From assembly GCA_030278955.1 (NCBI GenBank), contig JAOANR010000001.1, positions 26,479,120 to 26,543,119 of the forward strand: DNA of 64,000 nucleotides. Direction: 5' to 3'. How positions within the stretch are numbered: position 1 is the stretch's first letter; each line of letters begins with the position of its first letter. Below are positions 20,762 through 32,384 of the stretch, piece by piece. A program made the translations under genes and the position numbers. Source of the stretch: Hygrophila difformis (Eukaryota > Streptophyta > Magnoliopsida > Lamiales > Acanthaceae). The notes beneath the pieces are model-generated. The model was not told where the DNA came from and made no database searches. It was given only the letters and a program-made list of their open reading frames with translations.

Positions 20762-23700
20762 ATGGGCTCCAAGGCAGTGATTTTCGTCCTTTGCTTGGTT
20801 ATATCTATGGTCATTGCAAGCAATGCATCACCAGCAGATTTTTCTGTTGAATCAGAATGTAAGTGTAAATTTAGTATAGCTGCAAAATGAACACTCTGTC
20901 AAGTGGGCATCCAAATCCAATGGAGAAAATGGAGTTGATGAATTTAATGTAGTAGATGAAGTTAGTGGAGTGGATGGATTTTGTGCCTATAAATACCAAG
21001 GCCACTCATTTGTAAGATACATCCCAACACAAGCAAAGGCAAGAAGCTTGCCTTTGATCTCTCTTCTCCTATTGTAGTTTTTAGCCTTTGTGAGTGTTTC
21101 TCGTTGAGAGGGTTTTGTGGTATAGGATTATTTCCTATAACCTTTTTGTATTATTATTTCATTTCATAGTGAAATAATAGTTCGGTGGGGCCCGGAGGAC
21201 GTAGGCATATTTGTGCCGAACCTCGTTAAATCTTGGTGTTCTCTTTATTATTTAATTAATAGCTCCATTATTCCACAACAATTGGTATCAGAGCCTTGGT
21301 TGCATAGTATGCTCTGTGGTCGCAGCTAAGCTGATCTTCCACATCAGAAACGCATCTCGGTTGAGCTACCGTTTGTGAGCTATTAATTAAACTTTGAAGC
21401 AGAAATGGCGGATAGGTCCGGTGAAATGTCAACTTCAGATCCGAAGCCGTTGGTGACATCGTCATCACGGACGATGGTTTCAAATGCCAAATTTGATGTC
21501 GAAAAATTCGACGGTACCAATAATTTTGGTATGTGGCAGTGCGAGGTGTTGGACATCTTGTACCAGCAGGAGCTGGATGGGGCACTTGTAGAAACCAAAC
21601 CAGATGGTGTTGATGATAAAGACTGGACGAGGATCAACCATCTTGCGTGTGGTACAATTCGGCTATGTCTCTCAAAGGAGCAGAAGTATCCGCTTATGAG
21701 AGAGACGATGGCGCACAGACTGTGGAAAGAACTGGAAGATAAATTCATGAAAAAGAGCACGGAAAACAAGCTCTACATGAAGACGAAGCTGTATCGATTC
21801 CAGTATTTGCCCGGTACCACGATGAATGAACACATAACAAGATTCGATTCTTTGGTCACCGATTTATTGAATCTCGACGAGAAGATAGATGACGTTGACA
21901 AGGCGTTGATACTGTTAGCTTCGCTCCCCGATGAATACGAGCATATAATTGTTAGTATGCTGACTGGAAAGGAAACAATTTCCTTTAAAGAAGTTACCAC
22001 TGCCTTATATTCTAACGAGATCAGAAAGAAGGATAAGTTAGAACACAGGAGTTCGACTGGTGAAGCTCATACCGTTCGGGGCCGTAGCCACAAGTACAAG
22101 CCGGACAGAAGAGGCAGATCCAAGTCACGAGGCAGAGTGTCGAAAGACGAATGTATCTTTTGTCACGAGAAAGGACACTGGAAGAAAGACTGTCCTAAGT
22201 TGCAAAAGAAAAAGGGGAAAGCGGTTGCAGAGGCCTGTGTTGCTGATAGTGATGAGTCAGAGTTTTCCTTAGCTTGTGCCTCATCGGTAACTAGCACTGA
22301 CGGCTGGTTGCTAGACTCCGGATGCTCATTCCACATGTGTTCCAGGAAGGAGTGGTTTGTCAATTTTGAAAAAGTTGAAGGTCGGGTTGTCTACTTAGCC
22401 GACGATGGACCTTGTCAGATAGCTGGAGTTGGCTCAGTATATCTGAAGAACCACGATGGAACAACCAAGGTGCTGACGGAAGTTCGGTACATACCGAAAT
22501 TTGCCAAGAACCTCATATCAGTGGGAGCTTTGGAAGCCAAAGGCCACTCCATCAACATTGAGGATGGGATTATGAAAGTGATCTCGGGAGCACTTGTCAT
22601 CATGAAAGGTATAAGGAAAAATAACTTATACCACTTCCAGGGCAATATAGTGGTTGGCATTGCAGCAGCAGTATCAGAAGCAGACAAGGAAGAGAAGATG
22701 ACCAAGCTATGGCATATGAGGCTTGGGCATGCTGGGGAAAAATCCTTGCAGACTCTGGCAAAGCAAGGATTATTGAAGGGTGCAAAGACTTGCAAACTTG
22801 AATTTTGCGAGCAATGTGTTCTGGGAAAGCAAACGCGGGTGAAGTTCGGAACAGCAATCCATAACACTAAAGGCATTATGGATTACATTCACTCAGATGT
22901 GTGGGGACCTACCAAGACGGCTTCTTTGGGAGGAAACCATTATTTTGTAACGTTTGTTGATGACTTTTCCCGGAGAGTATGGGTGTATCCCATGCGAACA
23001 AAAAATGAAGCATTCGGGAAATTCCTCACTTGGAAGAACATGATGGAGAACCAGACCGGAAGGAAGATTAAAGTGCTTCGATCCGATAACGGCACAGAAT
23101 ATCGAAATGACCCTTTTTTCGACTTGTGCAAGAAGGAAGGTATTTCCCGACATTTCACTGTGCGGGACACGCCACAACAGAATGGTGTGGCTGAACGGAT
23201 GAACCGAACATTGTTGGAGAAAGTTCGGTGTATGTTGTCCAATGCTAATTTGGGCAAGCAGTTCTGGGCTGAAGCGGTGACATATGCGAGCCATCTAATC
23301 AATCGACTACCATCAACTGCTCTTAAAGGCAAGACACCTTTGGAGGCATGGTTTGGCAAACCTGCAAATGATTATGATTCTTTACGTGTGTTCGGTTCCG
23401 CTGCTTATTATCACGTGAAAGAATCAAAGCTGGATCCGAGGGCGAGAAAAGCTGTTTTCGTAGGGATATCTTCTGGAGTCAAAGGATATCGCCTATGGTG
23501 CCCGGAGATGAAAAAGGTGATCTTTAGCAGGGATGTTACGTTCAACGAATCAATAATGTTGAATAAGGTAACCAAGCAGCAGACGGATAGTACTCCTCAG
23601 CAGGTGGAGCATTATCCTCAACAGGTGGAGTTTCAGACATCTACAACCAGAGAGGTAGATGGTCAATCAATAGAAAACGATGGTCCAAGTACCGAAGAAG

Positions 23701-26086
23701 AGCCCAGTGAAAGTGAGGTTTTAACCCAAGAACCTCAGGAGCAACAAGGTTTACCAATTGCAATTAGGAGGCCAAGAAGAGAAATTCGGAGACCTGCTCG
23801 ATTCGAAAGTATGCTGGCCTATGCACTTCCTGTTATTGAAGAAGGTATACCACAAACTTTTCTTGATGCAAAAATTAGTCCGGAGAAAGAAAAGTGGAAG
23901 AAAGCCATGGACGAGGAAATGCATTCCCTTGAAGAAAATCACACGTGGAAGCTAGCTAAACTCCCAGAGGGAAAGAAGGCAATTGGTTGCAAGTGGGTCT
24001 ATGCTCAGAAAGAAGGATTTCCAGAAAAGAATGACGTGCGCTACAAGGCAAGATTGGTAGCCAAAGGCTATGCTCAAAAGGAGGGAATTGATTACAATGA
24101 GGTATTTTCCCCTGTTGTAAAACATTCCTCCATTCGAATTTTGTTGGCCTTGGTAGCACAGTTGGACTTGGAACTAGTTCAAATGGACGTAAAAACGGCA
24201 TTCTTACATGGTGATTTGGAAGAGGAAATCTACATGACCCAACCAGAAGGATATAAAGTTGCTGGAAAAGAAGATTGGGTCTGCAGACTGAAGAAATCGC
24301 TTTATGGATTGAAACAATCACCAAGACAATGGTATAAGCGATTTGATCAATTCATGATTGGCCAGAAGTATACCAGGAGCAGTTTTGATCATTGTGTATA
24401 CTTCCTTAAGCTACAAGATGGATCTTTCATTTATCTTCTTCTATATGTAGATGACATGTTAATTGCATCTAAAGATAGAGGAGAGATAAGCAGATTGAAG
24501 TCTCAACTCAGCAAGGAGTTCGAAATGAAAGATCTCGGTGAAGCAAAGAAAATTCTCGGTATGGAGATAACGAGAGACAGGAATAGGGGCACTCTGAGTT
24601 TGACTCAGAAGCAATATCTGAAGAAAGTATTGCAGCGGTTTGGCATGACAAACAAAACCAAACCTGTAAGTACACCGTTTGCTCCTCATTTCAAACTTAG
24701 TGCTTCACAATGCCCGAAGACGAAAGAGGAACGAGAATACATGTCAAAGGTTCCTTATTCAAATGCGGTGGGTAGCTTGATGTATGCAATGGTGTGTACA
24801 AGGCCTGACATTTCACATGCAGTTGGAGTAGTGAGTAGGTACATGCATGATCCCGGTAAAGATCATTGGCAAGCCGTGAAATGGATTCTAAGGTATATCT
24901 TGAAAACCTTAGATATTGGGTTGATATTTGAGAAGACTAATGTTACTGGTCAGCATATAGTTGGGTACTGTGATTCAGATTATGCAGGAGATCTGGATAA
25001 ACGTCGATCAACTACTGGATACGTATTTACTCTTGCAAACGCACCAGTTAGTTGGAAGTCTACCTTACAGTCAACCGTTGCTTTGTCAACAACGGAGGCA
25101 GAATACATGGCCATTACAGAAGCTGTTAAGGAAGCCATTTGGTTACAGGGATTGCTGGATAACTTAGGAGTTGGTCAGAAACATGTAACAGTGTTTTGTG
25201 ATAGTCAAAGTGCCATTCATCTAGCAAAGAACCAGGTATATCATGCTAGAACCAAGCATATCGACGTGCGGTACCATTTTGTGCGGGAAATAATTGAAGA
25301 AGGTGGAGTCAAGGTACAAAAGATCAAGACCACCGAGAATCCCGCAGATATGTTGACGAAGGCTGTAACATGTATCAAGTTCGAATATTGTTTGAACTTG
25401 ATTAATGTCTCAAGAATTTTAAGTTGGCGCTGAAAAGCGCATTTGAAGGTCCTACCGAATTTCGTGACGAGAGAACCTTGAAGGGGATAATGTGATTTGA
25501 GATGCACCAAGGTGGAGATTTGTGAAGTGGGCATCCAAATCCAATGGAGAAAATGGAGTTGATGAATTTAATGTAGTAGATGAAGTTAGTGGAGTGGATG
25601 GATTTTGTGCCTATAAATACCAAGGCCACTCATTTGTAAGATACATCCCAACACAAGCAAAGGCAAGAAGCTTGCCTTTGATCTCTCTTCTCCTATTGTA
25701 GTTTTTAGCCTTTGTGAGTGTTTCTCGTTGAGAGGGTTTTGTGGTATAGGATTATTTCCTATAACCTTTTTGTATTATTATTTCATTTCATAGTGAAATA
25801 ATAGTTCGGTGGGGCCCGGAGGACGTAGGCATATTTGTGCCGAACCTCGTTAAATCTTGGTGTTCTCTTTATTATTTAATTAATAGCTCCATTATTCCAC
25901 TAACACACTCTTTAAGCTATTTGGGTGATTTTTCTTCTTCTGTGGAATGTCTGCTAATTAAACAAATTAAATAATTCTGTTGTTATGATTCAGCTGAGGG
26001 AACTGGCGGAAACTACCCTAACCAATACTGCTGCGGATGTTCTGGCGACCACTGTATTTATTGCTGCCATCGTACGTACTACTAAG
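20762..26086 (+). CDS. Small secreted cysteine-rich peptide gene, intron carrying a copia element
   Basis: Exon 1 is 20762-20858 and exon 2 is 25995-26086, giving 62 residues. Exon 1 starts [20 protein letters not shown], a clear secretory signal peptide with likely cleavage near the following NASPA, and ends in phase 1 at a GTAAGT donor. Exon 2 begins after TGATTCAG and encodes a Gly/Asn-rich spacer and the module [13 protein letters not shown] with six Cys, then HRTYY and TAA. Without the inserted element the intron would be about 122 bp, close to the 113 bp of the relative at 48207. The leader resembles plant glycine-rich (GRP-type) proteins that start MGSK, but the Cys pattern fits no family I know. 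Function is unknown, perhaps defence or signalling. A GTACGT donor inside the last codons, with an acceptor at about 26195, could give a different C-terminus. The insertion may reduce expression. Confidence 0.65.
20897..21280 (+). repeat. 5' LTR of the copia element
   Basis: 384 bp, starting TGTCAAGTGGG and ending CCACAACA. It has a TATA-like CCTATAAATACC near 20990 and polyadenylation-type sequence near the end. It differs from the 3' LTR by one substitution (C/G at the fourth base) and one single-base indel near the end, by eye. Confidence 0.97.
21405..25433 (+). CDS. Ty1/copia Gag-Pol polyprotein, intact (1,342 aa)
   Basis: The ATG start lies about 125 bp after the 5' LTR and the frame is open to TGA. 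Domains in order: a UBN2-type gag (about 30-230); a CCHC knuckle [14 protein letters not shown] (250-263); an aspartic protease with LLDSG (Asp near 304); a GAG-pre-integrase HMRLGHAGE (about 440); an integrase core with Asp near 498, DNGTEY near 561 and Glu near 597 in [10 protein letters not shown]; a reverse transcriptase (about 840-1090) with YVDD at 1014-1017; and RNase H with CDSDYAGD near 1190 and DSQSAIHLA near 1267. Protease-integrase-RT order defines Ty1/copia, and the gag opening suggests the Tork (Tnt1-like) lineage. All catalytic residues I can place are present, so the element may still be active. Confidence 0.97.
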   Translation: MADRSGEMSTSDPKPLVTSSSRTMVSNAKFDVEKFDGTNNFGMWQCEVLDILYQQELDGALVETKPDGVDDKDWTRINHLACGTIRLCLSKEQKYPLMRETMAHRLWKELEDKFMKKSTENKLYMKTKLYRFQYLPGTTMNEHITRFDSLVTDLLNLDEKIDDVDKALILLASLPDEYEHIIVSMLTGKETISFKEVTTALYSNEIRKKDKLEHRSSTGEAHTVRGRSHKYKPDRRGRSKSRGRVSKDECIFCHEKGHWKKDCPKLQKKKGKAVAEACVADSDESEFSLACASSVTSTDGWLLDSGCSFHMCSRKEWFVNFEKVEGRVVYLADDGPCQIAGVGSVYLKNHDGTTKVLTEVRYIPKFAKNLISVGALEAKGHSINIEDGIMKVISGALVIMKGIRKNNLYHFQGNIVVGIAAAVSEADKEEKMTKLWHMRLGHAGEKSLQTLAKQGLLKGAKTCKLEFCEQCVLGKQTRVKFGTAIHNTKGIMDYIHSDVWGPTKTASLGGNHYFVTFVDDFSRRVWVYPMRTKNEAFGKFLTWKNMMENQTGRKIKVLRSDNGTEYRNDPFFDLCKKEGISRHFTVRDTPQQNGVAERMNRTLLEKVRCMLSNANLGKQFWAEAVTYASHLINRLPSTALKGKTPLEAWFGKPANDYDSLRVFGSAAYYHVKESKLDPRARKAVFVGISSGVKGYRLWCPEMKKVIFSRDVTFNESIMLNKVTKQQTDSTPQQVEHYPQQVEFQTSTTREVDGQSIENDGPSTEEEPSESEVLTQEPQEQQGLPIAIRRPRREIRRPARFESMLAYALPVIEEGIPQTFLDAKISPEKEKWKKAMDEEMHSLEENHTWKLAKLPEGKKAIGCKWVYAQKEGFPEKNDVRYKARLVAKGYAQKEGIDYNEVFSPVVKHSSIRILLALVAQLDLELVQMDVKTAFLHGDLEEEIYMTQPEGYKVAGKEDWVCRLKKSLYGLKQSPRQWYKRFDQFMIGQKYTRSSFDHCVYFLKLQDGSFIYLLLYVDDMLIASKDRGEISRLKSQLSKEFEMKDLGEAKKILGMEITRDRNRGTLSLTQKQYLKKVLQRFGMTNKTKPVSTPFAPHFKLSASQCPKTKEEREYMSKVPYSNAVGSLMYAMVCTRPDISHAVGVVSRYMHDPGKDHWQAVKWILRYILKTLDIGLIFEKTNVTGQHIVGYCDSDYAGDLDKRRSTTGYVFTLANAPVSWKSTLQSTVALSTTEAEYMAITEAVKEAIWLQGLLDNLGVGQKHVTVFCDSQSAIHLAKNQVYHARTKHIDVRYHFVREIIEEGGVKVQKIKTTENPADMLTKAVTCIKFEYCLNLINVSRILSWR
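25521..25905 (+). repeat. 3' LTR of the copia element
   Basis: 385 bp, starting TGTGAAGTGGG and ending CCACTAACA. The extra T near the end and the changed fourth base are the only differences seen against the 5' copy. Confidence 0.97.
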
Positions 26087-26630
26087 CCCGTAACTTCTTC
26101 AAATTATTTTGATGAATTTTCTACATAAGGAGTATGCTAATTAAGGAAATTTTCATTTTCTGATTCTTTGTTCTGAAATTTGGACATGATTTAGGTATGG
26201 GAATTGATCGATTCATGCTTCGTCTTGGTAAGCAAGATCAAGTGAATTAAGCCTAAAAACCATGCACCAGAAGATGAATGTGGTACCAGTGAATGAATGA
26301 ATGTGAGCTCAGATGTGTGTGTGCTAATAATATGATGGTGGTGCACAAGTTATTATTATCTACTTTGGGTTTGCTATTGTGTACGTGTGTGAGCAGTGTA
26401 AAATATGAATAAAAATGTGGTCATGCTGCATGACAAGAGTTTGAGATGGTTCGTTTATGTGGTAAAAGTAAAAACTGCGTGCAGCCTTTGGCACCAGTAG
26501 TTAATTATTTGAGTGTGTATAAGTAAATGTCTCATCATGTTTTCATGTTGTGAATGTGAAGGATCGTCTTCCATATGAATTGTTGCTAATGCTAAGATTA
26601 GAAATATAATTATGAATATACACCACTACT
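26087..26630. other. 3' flank of the peptide gene
   Basis: This holds a possible third exon start (TTTAG acceptor at about 26195 followed by GTATGGGAATTGATC) and the stretch CCAGAAGATGAATG...GAGCTCAGATGTGTG that is also kept at 11900-11945. AATATGAATAAAAATG near 26405 is a plausible polyadenylation region. Confidence 0.45.
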
Positions 26631-26802
26631 ACAAATACTGTATTCACGGGAATCGCGCCAAAATTGCTAGCTTGTTGCACAACTACAAAAATATAAATAT
26701 TTATTACTACGTCACAACAAATATATGCACTATAGTGAAAGTAGGGTCATCCCTACAGGAATGCTCAAAGAAGTCAATTCAATGACTTTGGTTATTTGTA
26801 GA

Positions 26803-27177
26803 CAGAGGCAGACCCAGGATTTAATTCTTGGGGCCTTCGATTTCTTCGAATTCAATCGGAACTTGGGAGTTTGGGCAGAATGACTAGAGTCTGGACAAGG
26901 AACAACAGTTAAATTGGAGGAGAAGGAATGTTTCCGTGAGGGGAAAAAACACATGGGCTATAATATTTTATATATGGGCTAGAGTTAAATGTATATTATA
27001 TATGGGCTGGAGTTAAAGGTTTATAAGTATATTATATATGGACGGAAGTACATGGGCTGTATAATATTACATTTGGTGGGGCCTGGGCTTAAATACATAT
27101 ATAATGGACCTATAGAAAAAAAAAAAAAAAAAAAAAATTGGTGGGGCCCCAGCCCCTTATTAGTAGGTCCGCCTCTG
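26803..27177. mobile_element. Non-autonomous hAT MITE with exact 8-bp duplication
   Basis: The left end is CAGAGGCAGACCCAGGATTT and the right end is AGTAGGTCCGCCTCTG, inverted repeats of the common plant hAT CAGAGGCGGA type. The duplication TTTGTAGA flanks it exactly (26795-26802 and 27178-27185). It is 375 bp with no transposase. Inside, TATTATATATGG recurs and an A run of about 20 lies near 27117-27137. Confidence 0.9.
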
Positions 27178-27536
27178 TTTGTAGATTATATGGGTTGATA
27201 ATAACCAAACTCCAATAAGAAAGCAAAAAAATTCACAAAGAACATAAAATTAAATGCAAACTGTCAAGGTGAGTACTTTCAATAACGTTTAAACTAGTTT
27301 GGGCATGAAATATATGTCAGATATGCGAATTGATCAATGACATAAATTAAGCTTAATTGGTAAATTGACTAAATTGGATAAAGTTCGTCAACAAGGGTTT
27401 CCCAACCAATTTTTCAAACTTAATCGATAGCTAAAGTATGACAATTAGTCAATTCTCTAATCAAGTAAGAATACTAGGTGTGAACATAGCATTGACTGAC
27501 TTGACATCATTTAACAATAAAAACTCAATTTGATGC

Positions 27537-28010
27537 ATGTAACACCCCCATCTTTTGCAGCGGAAAGACAGTGTTACTCTAGATGTTGCCGGCTCGGACG
27601 TGAAGGCTAACCCCAAAAACCAACATGAGCTCTTTCAAGTGCGTTTTGGCTTCACTCACGCACACACTGGGTCACCTAACATAGAATTATTTTAAGGCAA
27701 GCAAGCTTAACTTTGGAGTTCTTATATGATTACCAAGAAAGAAATGTATCTTGTTGGTATGAGTAGCTTATTTCTCTCCATCTAAGCCATTCTCTGGGTA
27801 TTACATTCCCCCCCTTAAGATCGCAACGTCCTCGTTGTGCTTGGCTATCCACATTTTTGGACACCTCAACCATTCACATCTCGTGGATCTTTCACCCTGC
27901 TAGGCGTCTGAATAACACATCATGCTGTCACTGTCTGGCTCTAATACCACACTATAACACCCCAATTTTCAAACCCAAACATAAGGCCGGGATGCTACCG
28001 TCACATCACC
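27537..28010. repeat. LTR-like sequence with TGTAACACCCC start
   Basis: TGTAACACCCCC at 27537 and TATAACACCCCAATTTTC at 27953 resemble the starts of Ty3 chromovirus LTRs, and CTAATACCAC just before the second is typical of an LTR junction. No internal coding region is present. The ends and class are not secure. Confidence 0.35.
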
Positions 28011-28520
28011 CAATTAAACTCGCCCTAGGCTAACTGGGAAATGTTAAGGCTCAAGTCGTACCAAATTTTAAAATCCATTATAAAATACTTTACAAAGGAA
28101 AATGAATGCAATAATTTAAAATAGGGCCAACATGGCCAAAAAGTCTTCTAAATGTGTAATTTAAATTGTGGAAGCTAAATAAGTTGAATCCTCAAAAAAC
28201 ATCCCAAGTCCCAATGAATTTCGTGCTCAAATGTATTCGTCAAAGCCTGAAGAAAAAATAAAATAAAAAATAAGCGTCAGTAAATAAATAACTGAGTAAG
28301 CCAAGAAAAAAAAACCCATAGTCTCATTATTATGCTTGATTTCCCATTTCATCCTATAAAAATCTGTTAACCTAATCCATCCTATGCTAACCTTCCTCAA
28401 TCCAAAAATATGGGAAAAAAAAATTTGGAAAAAACTTATATGGTCCCGTAATTTGAAAAAATTTCCCAAACAGTCCATTAATTATTGAATTAACTTAATC
28501 CGTCCCATAAGTGTCTTAAT
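28011..28520. other. Non-coding repeat-like spacer
   Basis: The phrase CAGTAAATAAATAACTGAGTAAGCC is retroelement-like. AATTTGAAAAAATTTCCCAAAC and CCATTAATTATTGAATTAA echo the arms of the MULE at 35816-37191. No gene is visible. Confidence 0.35.
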
Positions 28521-28521
28521 T

Positions 28522-28688
28522 ATAGCTGCAAGATTGGAACAAATTTTTTTAGGGGATGGTTAGTTATTGCATTTCAACCCACGTGAATTGTCTTCACTTG
28601 CCATCTGGACCAACCATGTCAGTTATGAAGGATTGAAATGCGATAACTAACCATCCCCTAAAAATATTTGTTCCAATCTTGCAGCTAT
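28522..28688. mobile_element. Foldback MITE
   Basis: Arms of about 55 bp, from ATAGCTGCAAGATTGGAACA through AGGGGATGGTTAGTTATTGC, are repeated in reverse to GTTCCAATCTTGCAGCTAT, with a loop of about 60 bp. The arms are nearly perfect. It is non-coding. Confidence 0.8.
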
Positions 28689-28862
28689 GAAATCACTTAC
28701 AACACCCAAAATCTGAATATTCACAAATGGATAAAACTCACAAGAATCCCAAATTTGAATACCCAGAATCCTAATCTCATAAATTGTATATAAGAAATTG
28801 AAACATAATGAATTCATATTAGAGATCAGAAATTTGAAATTAGTAATGGAGGAAATTGTAAT

Positions 28863-29861
28863 TGTTGGGTTCTGTGTTTTGACAGAAGTTCAAAATCGAT
28901 GATCGAACCTACTCGATGGAATCACCTCTGCTGCAATGTGCTCAAAGTTTGAAATATGGAGAGTTTTGCAGAGATCCAGCTGGCAATGTTCTCAATGGCT
29001 CTTTTCTGATATGGGAGGATATAGACAAACTTTTTCTTGCAGGGAATTCCTGTCAAATCAGAAATATAGCTGTTACACTCAACCAAGAAAATCCCCAACA
29101 GCTCTTTTTCAAATTTGTCCCTTTTCTGTTGGGATTTTTGCTTAAAAGAGTTTTTCAAGAGAGTTGAAGACAGAGATTCATTTTATCAACTATCTAACAT
29201 ACAGAAAAAACTCTCTCAAGCTCCAAGTGTTCATCTTGAGTTGAAAGATCTTCGATTAGCAGCCTCTTGTTCAAAGATATAGATTTGTTGCTGCTAAATC
29301 GAAGTGCCTTGGACACGTCTCAGTAAGGATTGTGTTCAGGACCCTTTAAGTGTTTTGGTAATACATTTAAAGGGATAAGTCCAAGGCTTTACCAGAAGAC
29401 CACTCTTCAAAATTCATATCTTCTCAAATTGGAGGGAGTGCTTCACAGGTTTCTTCAAGGGGAACTCAAAGCAGGGAAGCTTTGGGAGTGAAGTAGAAGG
29501 GAATTTTCTACACCAAAGGCTGGAGGTTTTTGGTCATTACAACTGTCCACTTGGAGTTCGGAGTGAAGGCATCTTTCATATTTTGCTCATGTGTGTGGTT
29601 GTAAACCATAGTTGAAACACATAGTAAAATATCCTCCTGGATTGGTATCCCCCAGACGTAGGCCGAAGGCCGAACTGGGTCAACAACTCCTTGTGTCTCA
29701 TTTATTCTTTATGCTTGTTGATTATTTGTTCTTAATTCCGCTGTGCATGATTACTGGTTAATCTGGTTCGGTTTAATTTGTTTGTTCACTGTGTTAGATT
29801 GAACTCACTCAATTGAACCTCTGCATAAAGAATACATCTTGCTTCTGCTGGGAACCTAACA
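28863..29861 (+). repeat. 5' LTR of the gag-only copia element
   Basis: 999 bp. It lacks an 11-bp stretch (around 32648 in the other copy) and otherwise differs at a handful of positions. GTAGGCCGAAGGCCGAACTG near the end is a conserved block shared with the LTR at 61383 and, reversed, with the solo LTR at 45093. Confidence 0.95.
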
Positions 29862-29907
29862 AGTGGTATCAGAGCCACACTCTTTCGAGAGAGATCCAAA
29901 CAGCAAG

Positions 29908-30987
29908 ATGAATCAAGGATGGTCATTAAACATGCCCCCACTGCTCGATGGGACAAACTTTTCCTTCAGGAAGAAAAGGATGCGCTCCTTTTTGATGTCA
30001 GTCGATGATAGGGCTTGGGATGCAGTGCTCACAAAGTATGAACCCCCTTCGGTGACTGTTGATGGCGTTGCCAAGCCTAAAGACAAAAAGAGATGGACTG
30101 CAAGGGATAGGATCAACTGTAACATGAACTCCAAGGTGCTACATGCTATCGTCAGTGCAGTGACCGAGGACCAATATAGCTTGATCTCTACCTGCACCAC
30201 TGCTTATGAAGCATGGGAGATACTGGTAAACTCTCATGAAGGTTCGGCTCATGTTAGAACTTCTAAAATAATTTCTATTGAAGCTCAATTTCATAAACTT
30301 GTCATGGATGAGCATGAGTCTATCAATAGTTATTTTAGTAGAATCCGTACTCTAACCAACCAGGCTCAACAACTTGGTAAGACCTACTCCTCCCAGGAGA
30401 TAGTTCGAAAAATTGTAGGTACTCTCCCTGAGAGATTCAATGCCAAAATTGCTGCTCTTGAATTGCAAGAAAACTATGCCACCATAGCTGTTGATGAACT
30501 AATGGGGATCTTACAGTCATGGGAGATGGACCACTGCAAACAATTTATAGGGAAGTCTGTGGCTTTAAAGGTGGAGTCCAAATCTCAGATTGAACCTCCT
30601 GCTGAAGAGTCAAGTTCAGATGATGATGATGAGGAGGACTTGGTTAAGCTCTCACAACGCATTGCCAGGATTCTTAGGGATAAGAAGTCCAAACAATTTG
30701 GGAACAAGAATGAAGAGAGCTCGTCTATGAGAAGACCAGATATGAAGAAAACTTACTGTGCTACATTTAGCGATGAAAAGAGCTTGAGTTCCAGTGAAAG
30801 TGATGATGCAACTGGAGTAGTTTTTGCTGGAACATGGGACTCAGATTCTGAGTCAGATCCTGAATCGAACAACATTGGTAACCTTCCTGTTTGTATCACT
30901 TCTGTATATTGTCAAAATGGTTCTTCTTCTAATACTGACAGGAAGGAGACGAGAGTTTCGAAGCACTCAATGATCAATAAAATGTGA
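29908..30987 (+). CDS. Copia-type Gag of a non-autonomous element
   Basis: The ATG follows the primer site by about 45 bp. The start MNQGWSLNMPPLLDGTNFSF and later SKVLHAIVSAVTEDQYSLI, AYEAWEILVNSHEGSA and LMGILQSWEMDHCK show the DUF4219/UBN2 gag fold. After it come acidic Ser/Asp patches (SSSDDDDEEDL; SSSESDDATG) and VVFAGTWDSDSESD, which are also present in the relative at 62.4 kb. The zinc knuckle between them is missing here but present in that relative, so this copy has an internal deletion. The frame ends at TGA 30985-30987, and the coiled-coil part continues in another frame. Confidence 0.8.
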   Translation: MNQGWSLNMPPLLDGTNFSFRKKRMRSFLMSVDDRAWDAVLTKYEPPSVTVDGVAKPKDKKRWTARDRINCNMNSKVLHAIVSAVTEDQYSLISTCTTAYEAWEILVNSHEGSAHVRTSKIISIEAQFHKLVMDEHESINSYFSRIRTLTNQAQQLGKTYSSQEIVRKIVGTLPERFNAKIAALELQENYATIAVDELMGILQSWEMDHCKQFIGKSVALKVESKSQIEPPAEESSSDDDDEEDLVKLSQRIARILRDKKSKQFGNKNEESSSMRRPDMKKTYCATFSDEKSLSSSESDDATGVVFAGTWDSDSESDPESNNIGNLPVCITSVYCQNGSSSNTDRKETRVSKHSMINKM

Positions 30988-31850
30988 TATATAACAAGTT
31001 GGAAGATAAGGAAGAAGAATTCAGGAGATTGCAAAGTGAATTTGAGGATCTCAAAGTGAAATATTTTGCTCAAAGGGAAGAGTTAACAGATGCCTGCAAT
31101 GAAAGAGATAAGCTGAGTAATCTTGTAAACATCTTGGAGCCAAGTTCAATGGAGTTGTCCAACAAAAGAGATGAACTTGCCGAACAGGTTCACGAGCTCA
31201 CAGTTGCTAATGGAGAACTCACTGAACAGGTCAATGCCTTGTCAAATTAAAAGACTGAACTCGAGGAACATGTATCCACACTTACTGAACAGGTTCAAGT
31301 GTTGAAAGCCAAAGTGTCCAGCTCAGAAGAATTGGCCAGCAAGTTGAACAAAGGAAAAGATGTTCTTGAGGAAATCATTTCATCTACTAGAGCTCATGGC
31401 GACAGACGTGGAATTGGTTATATAAAGGAATGTTCCAGCTCAACTGAAAGGCTTTTTTGTTAAGGAAGGAACCATTCCTAAGGAGATTCCAATGAGAAGC
31501 ACAAAGGAGATCATTGATCAAGTCAAAGGATCAAAGAGAATAACCAGACGACGTGTTCCACCTCCTGTACCCTTGGAATGTGAGTATTGTCACAATTATG
31601 GTCACAAAGCAGGAGCCTGCCACATTCTTTCCAGAGATGCTCTATCCGGAAAACCAGTTACATGGCCGAATAAGGATCTAAAAAGGAGCATTCCAAGAAG
31701 AGAATGGCGTGCCAAAGGAACCATGAGTTTCACATCAAGGATTGAATCAAGCAAGGTTGGATCATTAAGGAGAGACCTTGGGCTTTGCTGTCTGAATAAG
31801 CTGCTGATCGGATCCCCCCAAAGTGTAAACGGTTCAAATTCCTAACCTCA
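30988..31850 (+). pseudogene. Coiled-coil and CCHC-like tail of the gag region
   Basis: LQSEFEDLKVKYFAQREELT, ELAEQVHELTVANGELTEQV and similar heptad text form a long coiled coil with an in-frame stop at about 31248. Further on, CEYCHNYGHKAGACH near 31580-31625 is a zinc-knuckle-like CCHH/C motif. Beyond 31845 no open frame remains up to the purine tract. The coiled-coil tail is the hallmark shared with the 62.4 kb relative. Confidence 0.7.
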
Positions 31851-32384
31851 AACTTGTTCAATATGATTATTTGCTAATGATTTGGGGTGCAGGAATTATA
31901 CTTGATAGGGGGAGATCAAAAGAAGCTTATTGGACCTGCTCATTGAGTCAAATCTGGATATTTGATAGGAATTATGCTTTGCTTCGAGAAACCCTTGATC
32001 TTGAATTGGAGATTGTGAATGCAGAATGACTTTTGCCAGTAAAAGTGATCCAGAGGGGGAGAGATCAAATTCAACGCGCTGAATTAAACACCTCTAGAGA
32101 TTGGTAACATCTTTCTAACCCTAATCTCTTTTCGTTATATGGTTTATGAACTGATGATTCTTGGTTGCTGGTATTTGTGAACTGTTTGCTCGATATTTTC
32201 CCTTGTGATTTGAATGTACAAGCTCTATGTTGACATTGCCATATTTTCCAAAGAGCTTATTCATTTTGGAAAATGTAAATGGTGGTTGGGTAAATGGGAT
32301 GCATTTCTATTTCCTGTATTCTTGTTTAGTTCATCATCGGTTGTATTTGTTTGCTGGCTCACTTCCTATCAAAAAGGGGGAGAT

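Larger units (their letters stand above)
20897..25905 (+). mobile_element. Complete young Ty1/copia (Tork-type) retrotransposon
   Basis: It is 5,009 bp, with two nearly identical LTRs, a primer site TTGGTATCAGAGCC directly after the 5' LTR (initiator Met tRNA type), one uninterrupted polyprotein and a purine tract AAGGTGGAGATT before the 3' LTR. The target duplication CACTC is at 20892-20896 and 25906-25910. It sits in the intron of the peptide gene, in the same direction as the gene. Confidence 0.97.

Noticed and set aside
30000..30200. Open frames opposite the copia gag and polyprotein genes
   Set aside because: They are antisense shadows of strongly coding plus-strand frames, with no domain or start context.
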